A stretch of DNA of 64,000 bases from Candidatus Competibacter sp. (GCA_029624815.1 JARSSH010000030.1:24677-88676); one strand, 5' to 3'; positions 1 to 11,148 are shown, counted from the stretch's first letter. The notes: a model not told the origin generated them from the sequence alone. A program made the numbers and translations.

Positions 1-189
1 GAGGGAAACTTAGGTTAATCTCTTGATTTGAGGAACCGTAATAGAGGCCCGGCAGCTTCGTCAAGCGAGCCGGTCGATCAAGCGCCACCAAACCCCATGA
101 TCCCATGCGGGCGTCGTCACCGCTTCCTTGCCGGAAAGCTTCATGGGTGTTACTTTAAAGTGGCAGAGTAAAGAAGGAGCAACGTGATA

Positions 190-450
190 ATGCGCATCCG
201 AACCCAATTGGATGATCAGCGCCTACAAAAATTGCGTTACCTCGTGGAAACAACCCGTGCCAGCGCCAATGAAGTCATCGGTCAAGCCATCGATTTCTAT
301 TATTCTCGAATGAACGCCGATCATCCCAGTGCCGCCGATCTTCTCGTCGAATCGGGTTTCGTGGGCTGTGGCGAAGCGTCGCCCGAACTCTCGACGAATT
401 ATAAATCTGAATTAAATCAAATACTGGCGCAAAAGCATGGTGATCGCTGA
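190..450 (+). CDS. ribbon-helix-helix antitoxin of a PIN toxin pair
   Basis: Small protein of about 86 residues. Its first 45 residues look like a ribbon-helix-helix DNA-binding fold: a short N-terminal strand (MRIRTQL) followed by two helices around LRYLVETT and ASANEVIGQAIDFYYSR. The C-terminal part is polar and probably wraps the toxin. It overlaps the downstream PIN gene by 14 bases, the usual arrangement of an antitoxin with its toxin. An AAGGAG ribosome site at 174-179 lies 10 bases before the ATG at 190 but only 4 bases before a GTG at 184, so ATG is preferred. Such antitoxins normally neutralise the toxin and repress their own promoter; the 1-183 leader would hold that site, but I could not identify it. 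Confidence 0.72.
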   Translation: MRIRTQLDDQRLQKLRYLVETTRASANEVIGQAIDFYYSRMNADHPSAADLLVESGFVGCGEASPELSTNYKSELNQILAQKHGDR

Positions 451-868
451 CACCGGTTTCTGGTTGGCTTTGGCCAATCACAAGGACAAATATCATGCCA
501 TGGCTCGTGTTCGCTTAATCGAACTTTCTCCCGAACCGCTCATCACCACTTGGCCTGTCGTGACCGAAACTTGTCATTTATTGGAAGCGCGGATCGGTGC
601 CCAAGCGCAACAACTTTTTTTGAGCAACTATCTGGCTGGCGCTTTTAGCCTGTTCGATTTAACCATCCAACACGTTCCACGTATTATTGCCTTGATGAAA
701 AAATATGCTGATTTACCGATGGATTTAGCCGACGCATCGCTCGTTATTTTGGCCGAGCATCTCGGACAGGGGCGCATTCTGTCCACCGATGAGAGAGATT
801 TTGAAGCCTACCGCTGGAAACAAAGAAAACCTTTTCAAAACCTGCTGCTCGATACGCAAATTCGGTGA
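437..868 (+). CDS. PIN-domain ribonuclease toxin (VapC-like)
   Basis: 143-residue PIN-domain protein. Acidic metal-binding residues stand where the family needs them: Asp in the opening strand (VIADTGFW), Glu in TETCHLLEA, Asp in the DLADASLV helix and Asp in STDERDF. PIN toxins cleave RNA, often tRNA or rRNA, with Mg2+ or Mn2+. The gene starts inside the antitoxin gene, so the two are translationally coupled. Length and motifs look intact and I see no damaged active site. It is probably part of a stress or defence module beside the restriction-modification gene. The RNA target cannot be predicted from sequence. Confidence 0.8.
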   Translation: MVIADTGFWLALANHKDKYHAMARVRLIELSPEPLITTWPVVTETCHLLEARIGAQAQQLFLSNYLAGAFSLFDLTIQHVPRIIALMKKYADLPMDLADASLVILAEHLGQGRILSTDERDFEAYRWKQRKPFQNLLLDTQIR

Positions 869-925
869 TCGTTTTTTCTGATCGTCGATGCGAAATACTC
901 GCCGCGAAGTTCCGGACTCCGACAT

Positions 926-3900
926 CTAGCGGACCTCCACCACCGTCTCCAAATCGCCCGCCGCGACCGCGTTCAGGTAGGCGAGAATCAAATCCCGGGT
1001 GAGATAGCGGCCGAATTGCTTTTCGTCCTGCTCGCGCACGATGGGGAATTGCGCCAGGATGTAATCGGCGTCGTTGCGATCCAGGCCGTAAAGATGGAAG
1101 AACAAGGCGTCCAGCCGCGCCAGACGGTGACGGCGGTCCTCTTCGTCCCAGACGAACGGCTCGCCCTCGTAGCCCATGTCGGCGGCGAAGGGCCGCAGAT
1201 CCACAGCGGTATAGCTGAGGCGAAGAACCTGCTCGCGGATAAAGTCGGCGATGGTTTGGTTGCCGATGGTTGTCTCGAATCGGTGCGGAGCGATGACGGG
1301 GATTTGTTCCACGATGTAGAGATTCAAATGTTGCCCTTGCACCTTCTGGCGGGCGATGAAATCGAAGACGAACGAATTGAAGTTGGCCAGCAGCAGCGGG
1401 GCGAAACGGCGGTAGGCGGGTTCACCGTTCGCGCCATCGGGTAGCCACACGGGCAAGGTGTTGCCGAACCCGCCCGTCCCCACGATCATCGCGATCATGG
1501 TGCGCATGTTGGTCGGCGCGGTCACGTCCTTGAACGCCAGCGTCCATTGAATACTCGACGGCGTTTCGACCTGTTGCCGGTCGATCCAAAACTGCGGTTC
1601 CGGCAACCAGTTCACATCCTGATGCTGCTTCAAGCTCGCCGGCTCGGGCTGCGCGGGCCGATGCAGATTGGCTGGATTGACCACGATGCTGGCCGCGCGG
1701 TGATCATACGCCTGCACCATTTTCCCTTCGTACAGCGGTACATATTCCTCCTTCCCCTTGCGCCACCGCTGGCCGCCCACCGGATAAAATCCCGCCGCCT
1801 CCAGTTCATCCCGCCGTTTGAACCAGTGGGAATCGTTGGTCATGTCGAACATGCGCAGGTAACGCACCGGCCAGACCGGTTGGGGCGGATCGGTGTGCCG
1901 ATCCACCAGCACCGGGCAACGGCTGTAAATCGTCCTGGTGATCTCGGCGTCCCGCCGCTGGCGAAAAATCGGCGCGGTGCCGGTGTTGGGGTTGACGGCG
2001 GCGAAGTCCTCCGCGCTCAAGTCGAAGGAACGTTGCGGATCGTCGAGTTCCGCCACCGCATGGAGGAAAAAGGCGCAGCGCGTTTCGGGGAAGGTGCGCT
2101 TGGCCCCGCCGAACACCAGGGCGCAGAACTTGAAGCGGCTATGGACATCGGGGAAAAAAACTTTCCGGTTCTCGAAATCCAGCAACGCCGCCAGTCGTCC
2201 CGCAGTGGCGATGTTTTGGAAAAACGCACTGGAACCCTTGTCCGAGGCAATCCCCGAAGGCGTCAGCAACCCCACGATGCCCTGGTCATTCACCAGACTT
2301 TGCGCCCGCTCCACGAACAGCGCATACAGGTTCACGTCGCCGCCGGACAACAGCGGATACTCGCCGCTGTCCCGCGCGATCCGGGCGGCGGTCTCGGCCC
2401 GGTTCCTGGCCTGCCGGTATTCCAGCCACAAGCCATCGCCCGCTTTTTCCAACTGATCGATCAAGCGCTTGCGGTCGGCGGCGCGGACGGCGTGGGCGAT
2501 CTCCGGCTGGCGCGCGGCGAACCATTCCACTTCCTGCAATTTCATCCGGTCCCATGGCGGATTGCCGATGAGGGCATCGAAACCGCCCCGCGGCTGGCCG
2601 CTGTCCAGATGACGCCAAACCGTGGGAAACGCGATGGCCCAGGACAGGAAACCCTCCTGCCCAGCCAATTCGCGGGTTTGCCGCAGCAATGCCTGGATCG
2701 TCCGCGCCTCGTCGCTGGCGGGGTCTCCGGCCATCACCGAACCGGCGTCGATCACCTCGATCACATCCCCGAAACGCCCCGACGCCAGATCGGCCCAACC
2801 GCGTTGCCGAACCGGGTCGTTCGCCGGCAGCCAGCGCAACGCTTGCCAAAAATCCAGCAGCTTGCGCAGCGGCGCCAGTTCCGCGTCGATCTGCTCGAAC
2901 AGATGCCGGGATTGGTGAACCTCGGCGATGTCCACATCGGTGAGATCGGCGATCCGGTTCATGCTGGCGGTGGCGACCGCGATCCGGGCCAGTTCGTTGG
3001 TCTGGAATAGAGCGCCGAACGCGCGCAACTCGTCCAGCACTTTATCCAGCCGCTCGCCGTACAGAGCATCGCCGGCGCGCAGATGATGATCGAGAAACGA
3101 CAGCGGCGCCCCGACCGTGAAGGTGTGCAGCCACAGCGCGACCTTGGCCAACTCCACCGCCATCGGATTCTTGTCCACCCCGAAGATCACCCGTTTCAGG
3201 ATCATGCGCCGCACGATATGGCGGTCGTCGAGCTGGGCGGGATCGACGGCCCAGCCGTGCGCCCGCGACGACGCCAAAATACGCTCGCGGATGTCGGCGA
3301 TGCGCCGTGCGAGGGGTGACACGTAAGGTTCGGCGGCGTCCGCCCAATGCACCCGCGCGGTGCTGTCGGCCATGCGCTCCAGGATTTGATCGGCCAGATA
3401 GTCCACCAGACTGACCAGGAAATGGCCGCTGCCCATCGCGGGGTCGCAGATTTTCAATTCCAGGAGGGCGGCGGCGGGATCGTGGTCCTGCAAGTCGCGC
3501 ACGCGCTGCGGCGTGGGCGAACGGAGCCGGCCCAGCGCCTCCACTTGTCGCTGAAACGCCTCCGCGCGCTCGTCGAGCAAGGGGCCGACCGTTTGCCGGA
3601 TGAGGAGTTGGACCAAATCGTCGTGGGTGTAATAACTGCCGCTGCCCTTGCGGGCGAAAATGTTAGGGCTGACTTGGATTTGGCCAGCACCGTCGCCGAC
3701 CACCCGGTATTCCAGCAGGCGCTCGTAGATGGACCCCAACTGTTGCACCGACAGATCGCGGTAATTGATCCAGCGGCGCTCGGACCCCACCGCACGGCGC
3801 GACAGGCCGTCGATCAACTCGGCCACCACCGCGTCGGGCAGGGTCAGGCGTTCCAGCAGGGCATGGGCGCGGTCGTCGAACAGACCGCCGTTGTAGGGCG

Positions 3901-5011
3901 GCACGCCGAGCGAGGCGTCGCCCTGGCCGATGATATGGAAAAGATCCTTGAGAATGTGGTAATAGCGCCCGGCGCTGGCGCTGAAGACGGCGTTGGCGTC
4001 CAGATGCCGCGCGATCTTTTGGCGGATGACGCGCAGGGAATAGTGACCATAGCGAGGATCGCGGATCGGCAAAAGGTTGCGATCCTCGGCGTAGAGGACG
4101 AACAACAGCCGGTAAAGCAGGATCAGCGCCTCGCGGCGCACGGCGTCCAGATCCTCCGCCGTCGGCGGTTTGGACGCCGCCGGATCGTGCTCGACCATCG
4201 CCGCGACCAGGCGCGGGAACAACCGCTCGAACACCATTTCGCCCAAGTCCTGGGAAACACGCGCTTCCCAGCGCCGGGCTTCCGCCAAGGCAATGGCAAG
4301 AAAGGCGCGGTTTTCGGGATCATTGGGCTGGGGAACAAAACCGGTTGGGCCAAACAGCAGGTAAAACACGGCGAGGAAATGCGCCGCGTCCTGACTGGTG
4401 GAGTCGAACAGATCTGCTGGCAGCCCTTTCATGCCGGCAAGCCGCGCCAGATCGAGTTCCAGAAATTCCTCGGAACGCGAACGCGCGCCCTGAAAATACA
4501 GCCGCCAATACCGGCCATTGGTCAGCAAGCCCCAGCGAATCGCCCGTTCCGAGGCCACCTCCACCCGGCTCAGATAGCGCAACATCTGATTCGACGGCGC
4601 ATTCGCGTCGAGGGGATCGGTCCGGTCGCCGCGATCCAGCGGGCGTTGCCAGCGTTTGCATTCGACGATGGCAACGCCGCGACGGTAGCGCTGTTCGTCC
4701 CTGCGCTCCGCCAGCGCCGCCCGTTTGGTGGCGGTGTCCACGAACAGCAATACATCGGGCACGTCTTGGCGGCCTTTGCCGGACGCCGTTTGCTGCGGCA
4801 GATACGCCCAGCCCAGGGCCTCCAGCACCGGGAAAACGATCTCGGTTTCCGTCACCGCTTCGTTCGCTTGGCTATCGGCGGGAAAGACGCCAAAGATCGC
4901 CTCGATCCGGGCGCGGAATCGGGTCAGCTCGTCGGCGTCCAGCCGCTGCCAAGCGTCCGTTTCCTTGATGCCTGCCCGGAAAAAATCCTGAGTGAGCAGT
5001 GTGCCCTGCAT
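926..5011 (-). CDS. single-chain restriction-modification enzyme (Eco57I/type IIG-like adenine methylase with nuclease)
   Basis: 1361 residues. The N-terminal region carries a PD-(D/E)XK nuclease signature: PDVLLF (Asp about 86), VECK (Glu117, Lys119) and a following QMLRY motif. N6-adenine methyltransferase motif I (CDPAMGSGHFL) lies near residue 520 and motif IV (NPPW) near residue 813. The remaining C-terminal half would hold target recognition. This is the layout of type IIG/Eco57I-type enzymes, which cut and methylate with one polypeptide and need no partner genes, and none is present here. BREX PglX and DISARM DrmMI methylases are similar in size, but the visible nuclease motif and lack of BREX or DISARM neighbours argue against them. 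The ribosome site is unusually strong. The recognition sequence is unknown. Confidence 0.82.
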   Translation of the reverse strand: MQGTLLTQDFFRAGIKETDAWQRLDADELTRFRARIEAIFGVFPADSQANEAVTETEIVFPVLEALGWAYLPQQTASGKGRQDVPDVLLFVDTATKRAALAERRDEQRYRRGVAIVECKRWQRPLDRGDRTDPLDANAPSNQMLRYLSRVEVASERAIRWGLLTNGRYWRLYFQGARSRSEEFLELDLARLAGMKGLPADLFDSTSQDAAHFLAVFYLLFGPTGFVPQPNDPENRAFLAIALAEARRWEARVSQDLGEMVFERLFPRLVAAMVEHDPAASKPPTAEDLDAVRREALILLYRLLFVLYAEDRNLLPIRDPRYGHYSLRVIRQKIARHLDANAVFSASAGRYYHILKDLFHIIGQGDASLGVPPYNGGLFDDRAHALLERLTLPDAVVAELIDGLSRRAVGSERRWINYRDLSVQQLGSIYERLLEYRVVGDGAGQIQVSPNIFARKGSGSYYTHDDLVQLLIRQTVGPLLDERAEAFQRQVEALGRLRSPTPQRVRDLQDHDPAAALLELKICDPAMGSGHFLVSLVDYLADQILERMADSTARVHWADAAEPYVSPLARRIADIRERILASSRAHGWAVDPAQLDDRHIVRRMILKRVIFGVDKNPMAVELAKVALWLHTFTVGAPLSFLDHHLRAGDALYGERLDKVLDELRAFGALFQTNELARIAVATASMNRIADLTDVDIAEVHQSRHLFEQIDAELAPLRKLLDFWQALRWLPANDPVRQRGWADLASGRFGDVIEVIDAGSVMAGDPASDEARTIQALLRQTRELAGQEGFLSWAIAFPTVWRHLDSGQPRGGFDALIGNPPWDRMKLQEVEWFAARQPEIAHAVRAADRKRLIDQLEKAGDGLWLEYRQARNRAETAARIARDSGEYPLLSGGDVNLYALFVERAQSLVNDQGIVGLLTPSGIASDKGSSAFFQNIATAGRLAALLDFENRKVFFPDVHSRFKFCALVFGGAKRTFPETRCAFFLHAVAELDDPQRSFDLSAEDFAAVNPNTGTAPIFRQRRDAEITRTIYSRCPVLVDRHTDPPQPVWPVRYLRMFDMTNDSHWFKRRDELEAAGFYPVGGQRWRKGKEEYVPLYEGKMVQAYDHRAASIVVNPANLHRPAQPEPASLKQHQDVNWLPEPQFWIDRQQVETPSSIQWTLAFKDVTAPTNMRTMIAMIVGTGGFGNTLPVWLPDGANGEPAYRRFAPLLLANFNSFVFDFIARQKVQGQHLNLYIVEQIPVIAPHRFETTIGNQTIADFIREQVLRLSYTAVDLRPFAADMGYEGEPFVWDEEDRRHRLARLDALFFHLYGLDRNDADYILAQFPIVREQDEKQFGRYLTRDLILAYLNAVAAGDLETVVEVR

Positions 5012-5022
5012 GGATCACCTCC
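5012..5022 (-). promoter_or_regulatory. extended Shine-Dalgarno site of the restriction-modification gene
   Basis: On the minus strand GGAGGTGATCC ends directly before the ATG at 5011. All 11 bases match the complement of the usual 16S rRNA 3' end, and the GGAGG core is six bases from the start codon. This fixes the start of the gene and suggests strong translation per transcript. Confidence 0.7.
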
Positions 5023-5206
5023 GATTTATCCCTTGCGTTCGGAATCGATCGGCGCGCGGGTTCGATTGCCTGGACTGGACGCCGAATGCGAGTTTGGCCG
5101 CCGTCTACATGTCCCACACGGTTATCGGTCGGCCCCAAACCGTTTCCTGTCGCCGAAACAGTTTTTCTTCCCAGTGACTAAAGATGATCTTTTCCAAGAC
5201 GGCTTT

Positions 5207-7198
<1,992 letters not shown>

Positions 7199-7215
7199 CG
7201 GTCTGTCTCCACAGG

Positions 7216-8139
7216 TCAGGAGGGCTCGGTGGCCGGGGAGGGCAAGCCGATTCTCGCCCGCGCGACTTTCGATCCTGGCGGACGTCCCAGCGTCGCGCTG
7301 ATCCAGGCCGAACAATCGATCAGGGCATCGAGATCGATGCCGGTTGCGATCCCCAATCCGTTCAACAAATACACGACATCCTCGGTGGCGACGTTGCCGG
7401 AAGCGCCTTTGGCGTAGGGGCATCCGCCCAGCCCGGCCACCGAAGCGTCGAATACCGCCACGCCACATTGCAGCGAAGCGTAGATATTAGCGATGGCCAT
7501 GCCATAGGTATCGTGGTAGTGGCCGGCGATGCAATCGAGAGGTACGCGGGCGCTCACCGCCTCGATCAAACGTTTCGCCGCCTCCGGCGTTCCGACTCCG
7601 ATCGTATCGCCCAGACTCACCTCGTAACACCCCATGTCGAATAGAGCGCCGGCCACTTGGGCAACCGCCGTTGGCTGGACCTCTCCTTCGTAGGGACAGC
7701 CGAGCACGCAGGACACATAGCCGCGCACTTGGACGCCGACCTGCCGCGCCGCCGTCACGACCGGCTCGAAACGCTTCAGCGAGTCGGCGATGGAGCAGTT
7801 GATGTTTTTCTGCGAGAAGGACTCGGACGCCGCGCCGAATACGGCGACTTCCCGCGCACCCGCCGCCAGTGCCGCTTCAAGACCTTGCAGGTTCGGGGTC
7901 AGCACCGGGTACGCCACGCCGGGCAAGCGCTCGATGGCGGCCATGACCGCGGCGTTGTCGGCCATTTGCGGCACCCACCGCGGCGAAACGAAAGCGGTCG
8001 CCTCAATCGCCCGCAGTCCGGCTTTTCCCAACCGGGCGATCAGCTCGGCCTTTGTGGCGGTGGCGATGATCGCGGGTTCGTTTTGCAGGCCATCGCGGGG
8101 ACCGACTTCGACGATTTTGACGGTTTTGGGTGGCGGCAT
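7216..8139 (-). CDS. mvaB: hydroxymethylglutaryl-CoA lyase
   Basis: 307 residues, the normal length. It splits 3-hydroxy-3-methylglutaryl-CoA into acetoacetate and acetyl-CoA, the last step of leucine catabolism. Family signatures are complete: the N-terminal GPRDGLQNE metal and substrate strand, the HYHDTYG metal histidines, and the catalytic cysteine loop [14 protein letters not shown] with ATEDV. It lies directly upstream of the acetoacetate-CoA ligase gene, as in liu/mcc clusters. The usual upstream partners (carboxylase, dehydrogenase and hydratase) are missing; only the carrier tail of the carboxylase alpha subunit remains at 9557-9905. Confidence 0.94.
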   Translation of the reverse strand: MPPPKTVKIVEVGPRDGLQNEPAIIATATKAELIARLGKAGLRAIEATAFVSPRWVPQMADNAAVMAAIERLPGVAYPVLTPNLQGLEAALAAGAREVAVFGAASESFSQKNINCSIADSLKRFEPVVTAARQVGVQVRGYVSCVLGCPYEGEVQPTAVAQVAGALFDMGCYEVSLGDTIGVGTPEAAKRLIEAVSARVPLDCIAGHYHDTYGMAIANIYASLQCGVAVFDASVAGLGGCPYAKGASGNVATEDVVYLLNGLGIATGIDLDALIDCSAWISATLGRPPGSKVARARIGLPSPATEPS

Positions 8140-8238
8140 TGGTTTGTGACTCCATTGACAAGTGGTCCGGTTCGAATTTTACCTGAAGCGATACAATCCA
8201 GATCGAAGCCACCTGACCTGCTACCCGAACCATTCAGG

Positions 8239-9360
8239 CTACTGACATAACTGCCCTGGCAACTCGACCAACTCCCTGATCGGCCATACCGTAATCCGCT
8301 CATGTGCCGGATAACGATGCTGGCCAGGATACACGATCCACAGATGCTCCAGCGCCAGATCACTCAGCGCAATGTGCTGCGAGCGGGTGGTTCTCGGCGC
8401 TTCATTGAACTTGACTTCCACCCCATAACGCCGGCCCCGGTGGAAAAACAGCACATCCAGTTCCGCGCCATTTTGCGTCGCCCAGAAATACGCCTCGGTA
8501 GCACGCAACATGTGCCAAACCTGTTCGATTACAAATCCCTCCCATGACGCGCTCACCTTTGGATGTGCGGCGAGACTGGACCAGTCGGGTACGTTCAACA
8601 ACCCGTGCAACAGCCCGGAGTCGCGCAGGTAAACCTTGGGCGCTTTCACCTGACGCTTGCCGATATTTTCATGCCAGGGCTGCAACTGTCGAACCATATA
8701 GGTTCCGGTCAGCAGGTCGAGGTAACCACGCACGGTTTTATCCGACAACCCCAAGGCGCGCGCCAGTTCCGAGGCATTCCAGTATTGCCCATGATAGTGC
8801 GCCAACATGGTCCAAAAACGCCGCATGGCCGGCGCGGGAATGGTGATGCCCAGTTGCGGAATGTCGCGCTCCAGGAAGGTGCGGATAAAGCCCTCGCGCC
8901 AAGCCAGACTGTCCTCGTCGGATGTCGCCACAAAGGATCGGGGCAAACCGCCGCGCACCCAGAGCGATTGCCAGGCATCGCTACCGGTTTCACCCAGAGC
9001 AAAGCCGCTCAACTCGATAAATTCCACTCGGCCCGCCAAAGTTTCCACTGCGCTCCTGAGCAACACCGGCGAAGCGCTGCCGAGAATCAGAAAGCGCGCG
9101 GCGTTGTCCGACCGATCGACCAGTACCCGCAGCACGCCGAACAGTTCCGGCAGGGTCTGAATTTCGTCGATCACGACCAGACCCGACAAAGCGCCCAGCA
9201 TCAGCTCGGGATTTTGCAGGCGTTGTTGGTCAGCCGGCGATTCCAGGTCAAACCAGGCGGCTGGCTGGCTCGCACTGAGCATCCGGGCCAAGGTGGTCTT
9301 GCCACACTGCCGCGGACCCAGCAACGCCGTGATCGGCGAGCGGCGGATCGCTGTCGCCAA
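8239..9360 (-). CDS. AAA ATPase with DUF4143-type C-terminal domain, probable N-terminal frameshift
   Basis: 373-residue reading frame. Walker A is GPRQCGKTT near the very N-terminus, Walker B is LVVIDEIQ, and a SASP segment follows. The C-terminal half has a winged-helix-like stretch (ASELARALGLSDKTVRGYLD) and a PD-(D/E)XK-like end (GAELDVLFFHRGRRYGVEVKF), typical of AAA_14/DUF4143 proteins. These are widespread and of unclear function; toxin-antitoxin or mobile-element links have been suggested. The open frame begins at a TTG directly after an in-frame stop, leaving almost no sequence before Walker A. An ATG at 9391 in another frame encodes a plausible missing start (MLNRPDSLTT), so one extra base near 9361 may have shifted the frame. 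It interrupts the leucine catabolic cluster. Confidence 0.78.
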   Translation of the reverse strand: MATAIRRSPITALLGPRQCGKTTLARMLSASQPAAWFDLESPADQQRLQNPELMLGALSGLVVIDEIQTLPELFGVLRVLVDRSDNAARFLILGSASPVLLRSAVETLAGRVEFIELSGFALGETGSDAWQSLWVRGGLPRSFVATSDEDSLAWREGFIRTFLERDIPQLGITIPAPAMRRFWTMLAHYHGQYWNASELARALGLSDKTVRGYLDLLTGTYMVRQLQPWHENIGKRQVKAPKVYLRDSGLLHGLLNVPDWSSLAAHPKVSASWEGFVIEQVWHMLRATEAYFWATQNGAELDVLFFHRGRRYGVEVKFNEAPRTTRSQHIALSDLALEHLWIVYPGQHRYPAHERITVWPIRELVELPGQLCQ

Positions 9361-9402
9361 GCGTTGTTAAGGAATCGGGACGATTAAGCATGATCGAATT
9401 GC

Positions 9403-9441
9403 ACCATGAAAATTCGGAGTATCAATCCGAGTTTTCATGGT
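9403..9441. repeat. 39-bp inverted repeat upstream of the AAA ATPase gene
   Basis: Arms ACCATGAAAATTCGGA (9403-9418) and its near complement (9426-9441) match at 15 of 16 positions around a 7-base spacer. It lies 12 bases before the proposed ATG of the ATPase gene. There is no T-run, so a simple terminator is unlikely. An operator or a remnant of an element end are both possible. Confidence 0.55.
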
Positions 9442-9556
9442 ATTTCCCGCGTAATTCTGGAAGCCACAACCTCCAGGAGCCAACAGGTTGAAGACACGCC
9501 CTGACCTCCTGCCTCGCTCCCATGGGAAAGAGAGTTTTTGGACGGCTTCTCAATTC

Positions 9557-10147
9557 CTACCCTGGTCCCTCACAAGTTTCCGGTTCGAACGCCACCAGTT
9601 CGGCGCCGTCGCCCACTTGGTCGCCGACCGCGAATCGGAAGGATTTCACCGTGCCGTTGGCCGGCGCCGTGATGGTGTGCTCCATCTTCATGGCTTCCAA
9701 AATGAGGAGGGGCGTACCCTTTTCCACCCGCGCGCCCTCCCGCGCGAGCAGGGCGATGACGTTGCCGGGCATGGGCGCCAACAGCCCGCCTTCCTGGCCG
9801 CCACCCTCGCCGCTGTAATACAGGGGATCGACCCGCGCGAGCGGCCAGGCGCGACCGTGGAGAAATACATACCGCCGCTCCCCGGCGACGACCACCGTGG
9901 CGGTCTTGCGGTTGAGCTTGGATCGGATCAGCCAGTCCGCCGGAGTACCGCGCCGGGTGGCCGCATCGAACAACGCCCGCGGGTCATCTTCCCGATCCGC
10001 CACGTACACCAATCGGGTAGGAGGGACCGTCTCGGCCAGATCGGCGACGATCGCGTAACCCTCGACCCCGCGGGTGCTTTCCTTGACGGCGGGCTGGTTT
10101 TTGGGCTTGCGCGCCCACAACCAGGCATTCGGTACCTCCAAGGCCAC
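9557..10147 (-). pseudogene. 3-methylcrotonyl-CoA carboxylase alpha subunit, C-terminal biotin-carrier remnant fused to a transposase fragment
   Basis: The 196-codon frame is a chimera. Residues about 82-196 match the tail of an acyl-CoA carboxylase biotin subunit: TATVVVAGERRYVFLHG, then GLLAPMPGN and the biotinylation motif EAMKMEHTI. Residues 1 to about 81 belong to an IS4/Tn5-type transposase. The biotin carboxylase domain, some 500 residues, is gone, so no working carboxylase can be made. Given mvaB and acetoacetate-CoA ligase downstream, the lost enzyme was most likely 3-methylcrotonyl-CoA carboxylase. The fusion is in frame from a GTG start, so a small biotin-accepting protein could still be produced, but this is not shown. 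Confidence 0.75.
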
Positions 10148-10207
10148 CCCGGCCGGAGTCGTCGCCGGGTCGGATGGACGTACAACCCATGCATGGGTTG
10201 TCGTTCC
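9905..10207 (-). mobile_element. IS4/Tn5-type transposase fragment
   Basis: About 100 codons without start or end. Translating inward from a stop at 10208-10210 gives THAWVVRPSDPATTPAGVAL, then WLWARKPKNQPAVKESTR, RLVYVADRED and GTPADWLIRSKLNRK, which resemble the middle of Tn5-like transposases including the DREG-like catalytic strand. Both flanks are sharp. The left edge meets the stop codon of the EamA transporter gene and the right edge joins the carboxylase remnant. This is the scar of an insertion followed by deletion, not an active element. Confidence 0.72.
10182..10201. repeat. perfect 20-bp palindrome
   Basis: ACAACCCATGCATGGGTTGT is perfectly self-complementary. It lies at the junction of the transposase fragment and the 3' end of the EamA gene, six bases beyond its stop codon. 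It is too tight to fold into a normal terminator loop and has no T-run. It may be an accident of the transposase coding sequence (codons for Thr-His-Ala-Trp-Val) or a junction product. Confidence 0.6.
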
Positions 10208-11083
10208 CTAGCGCTTGACGACCAGATAAACCCCCCACACGGCCAGCACCATGCCGACCAGGGAGAGCAGGGGGAGCGTTTCCCCAAACAGAAACCAGGC
10301 GATCAGCGCGGTGCTCAAGGGCACCAGGTAAAACAGGCTGGCGACATTGACCGCGCTGCCGCTGTGGATGAGCAGGTTCAACAGGCTGATCGCGCCGATG
10401 GACAGCACCAACACCAGCCAGCCAAGCGCAAACACGAACGGGCCGGTCCAGGTGATCTGGAATTCGGTAAACAGGGCGATGGCGACGGCGGTGACGACGG
10501 CGCTCGGGACAAATTGAATGACCGAACCGGTGCGTAAATCGAATCCCGTGCAAAACCGTTTCTGATACAGTGTCCCGGCGGTAATTCCCAGCAAGGCCAC
10601 CAGAGCCGGGACGAGCATCGCTCCGAGTTCGGCGCCCACGCCGAACTTGCCGGACACCACCAGCGCCACCCCCATGAACCCCAGCACCAGCCCAAACCAC
10701 TGACGCGGATTCACCCGTTCTCCAAGCAACCAGCCAGCGCCGATAGCGGTTAAAAGCGGCTGCATACCGACCACCAGCGCGGCGATGCCCGCCGGCAAAC
10801 CGTGCTTGATCGACAGGAATACGCCCCCTAGATAAATGGCGTGGATCAGCACGCCGGAAATACCGATATGCAACCACTGGCTTGGCTCCTGGGGCCACGG
10901 CGCGCGGCTCGCCACGGCAATCGCCATCATCAGAACGATGACGCACAGATACCGCACCAGCAGGAAAGACAAGGGTTCGGAGAACGGCAAGCCAAACCGG
11001 GCGCCGATAAAGCCAGTGCTCCACAAAAAGACGAACAGAAACGGATAGATGCGTTTCATGGGAAATTTTGATTTTCGATCCAT
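10208..11083 (-). CDS. EamA/DMT-family transporter
   Basis: 291 residues with about ten hydrophobic helices arranged as two similar halves of five, the pattern of the drug/metabolite transporter superfamily. A typical opening ([21 protein letters not shown]) and the glutamate-containing half-end motifs ([10 protein letters not shown] and [14 protein letters not shown]) are visible. It acts in the inner membrane, probably as a metabolite exporter; the substrate cannot be told. An in-frame Met at 11059 (MKRIYPF) is an equally good start. It is divergent from serC, sharing the short 11084-11148 spacer. Its 3' end abuts the transposase scar, so any original terminator has been lost. Confidence 0.85.
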   Translation of the reverse strand: MDRKSKFPMKRIYPFLFVFLWSTGFIGARFGLPFSEPLSFLLVRYLCVIVLMMAIAVASRAPWPQEPSQWLHIGISGVLIHAIYLGGVFLSIKHGLPAGIAALVVGMQPLLTAIGAGWLLGERVNPRQWFGLVLGFMGVALVVSGKFGVGAELGAMLVPALVALLGITAGTLYQKRFCTGFDLRTGSVIQFVPSAVVTAVAIALFTEFQITWTGPFVFALGWLVLVLSIGAISLLNLLIHSGSAVNVASLFYLVPLSTALIAWFLFGETLPLLSLVGMVLAVWGVYLVVKR

Positions 11084-11102
11084 TATCCGAAATGGGCGTT
11101 TC

Positions 11103-11111
11103 TGCTACTAT
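11103..11111 (+). promoter_or_regulatory. extended -10 promoter for serC
   Basis: TGCTACTAT contains an extended TG motif and a TACTAT -10 hexamer about 38 bases before the serC ATG. The -35 region (TTATCC at 11083-11088) is weak, as is common with extended -10 promoters. Confidence 0.4.
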
Positions 11112-11148
11112 GCGCCGCATTTCAGTGCGGTCACGAAGGATGTCCAAA

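Noticed and set aside
7199-7468. N-terminal extension of acetoacetate-CoA ligase
   Set aside because: It lies inside mvaB in another frame, and the family begins at the ATG at 7198, which has a GGAG site.
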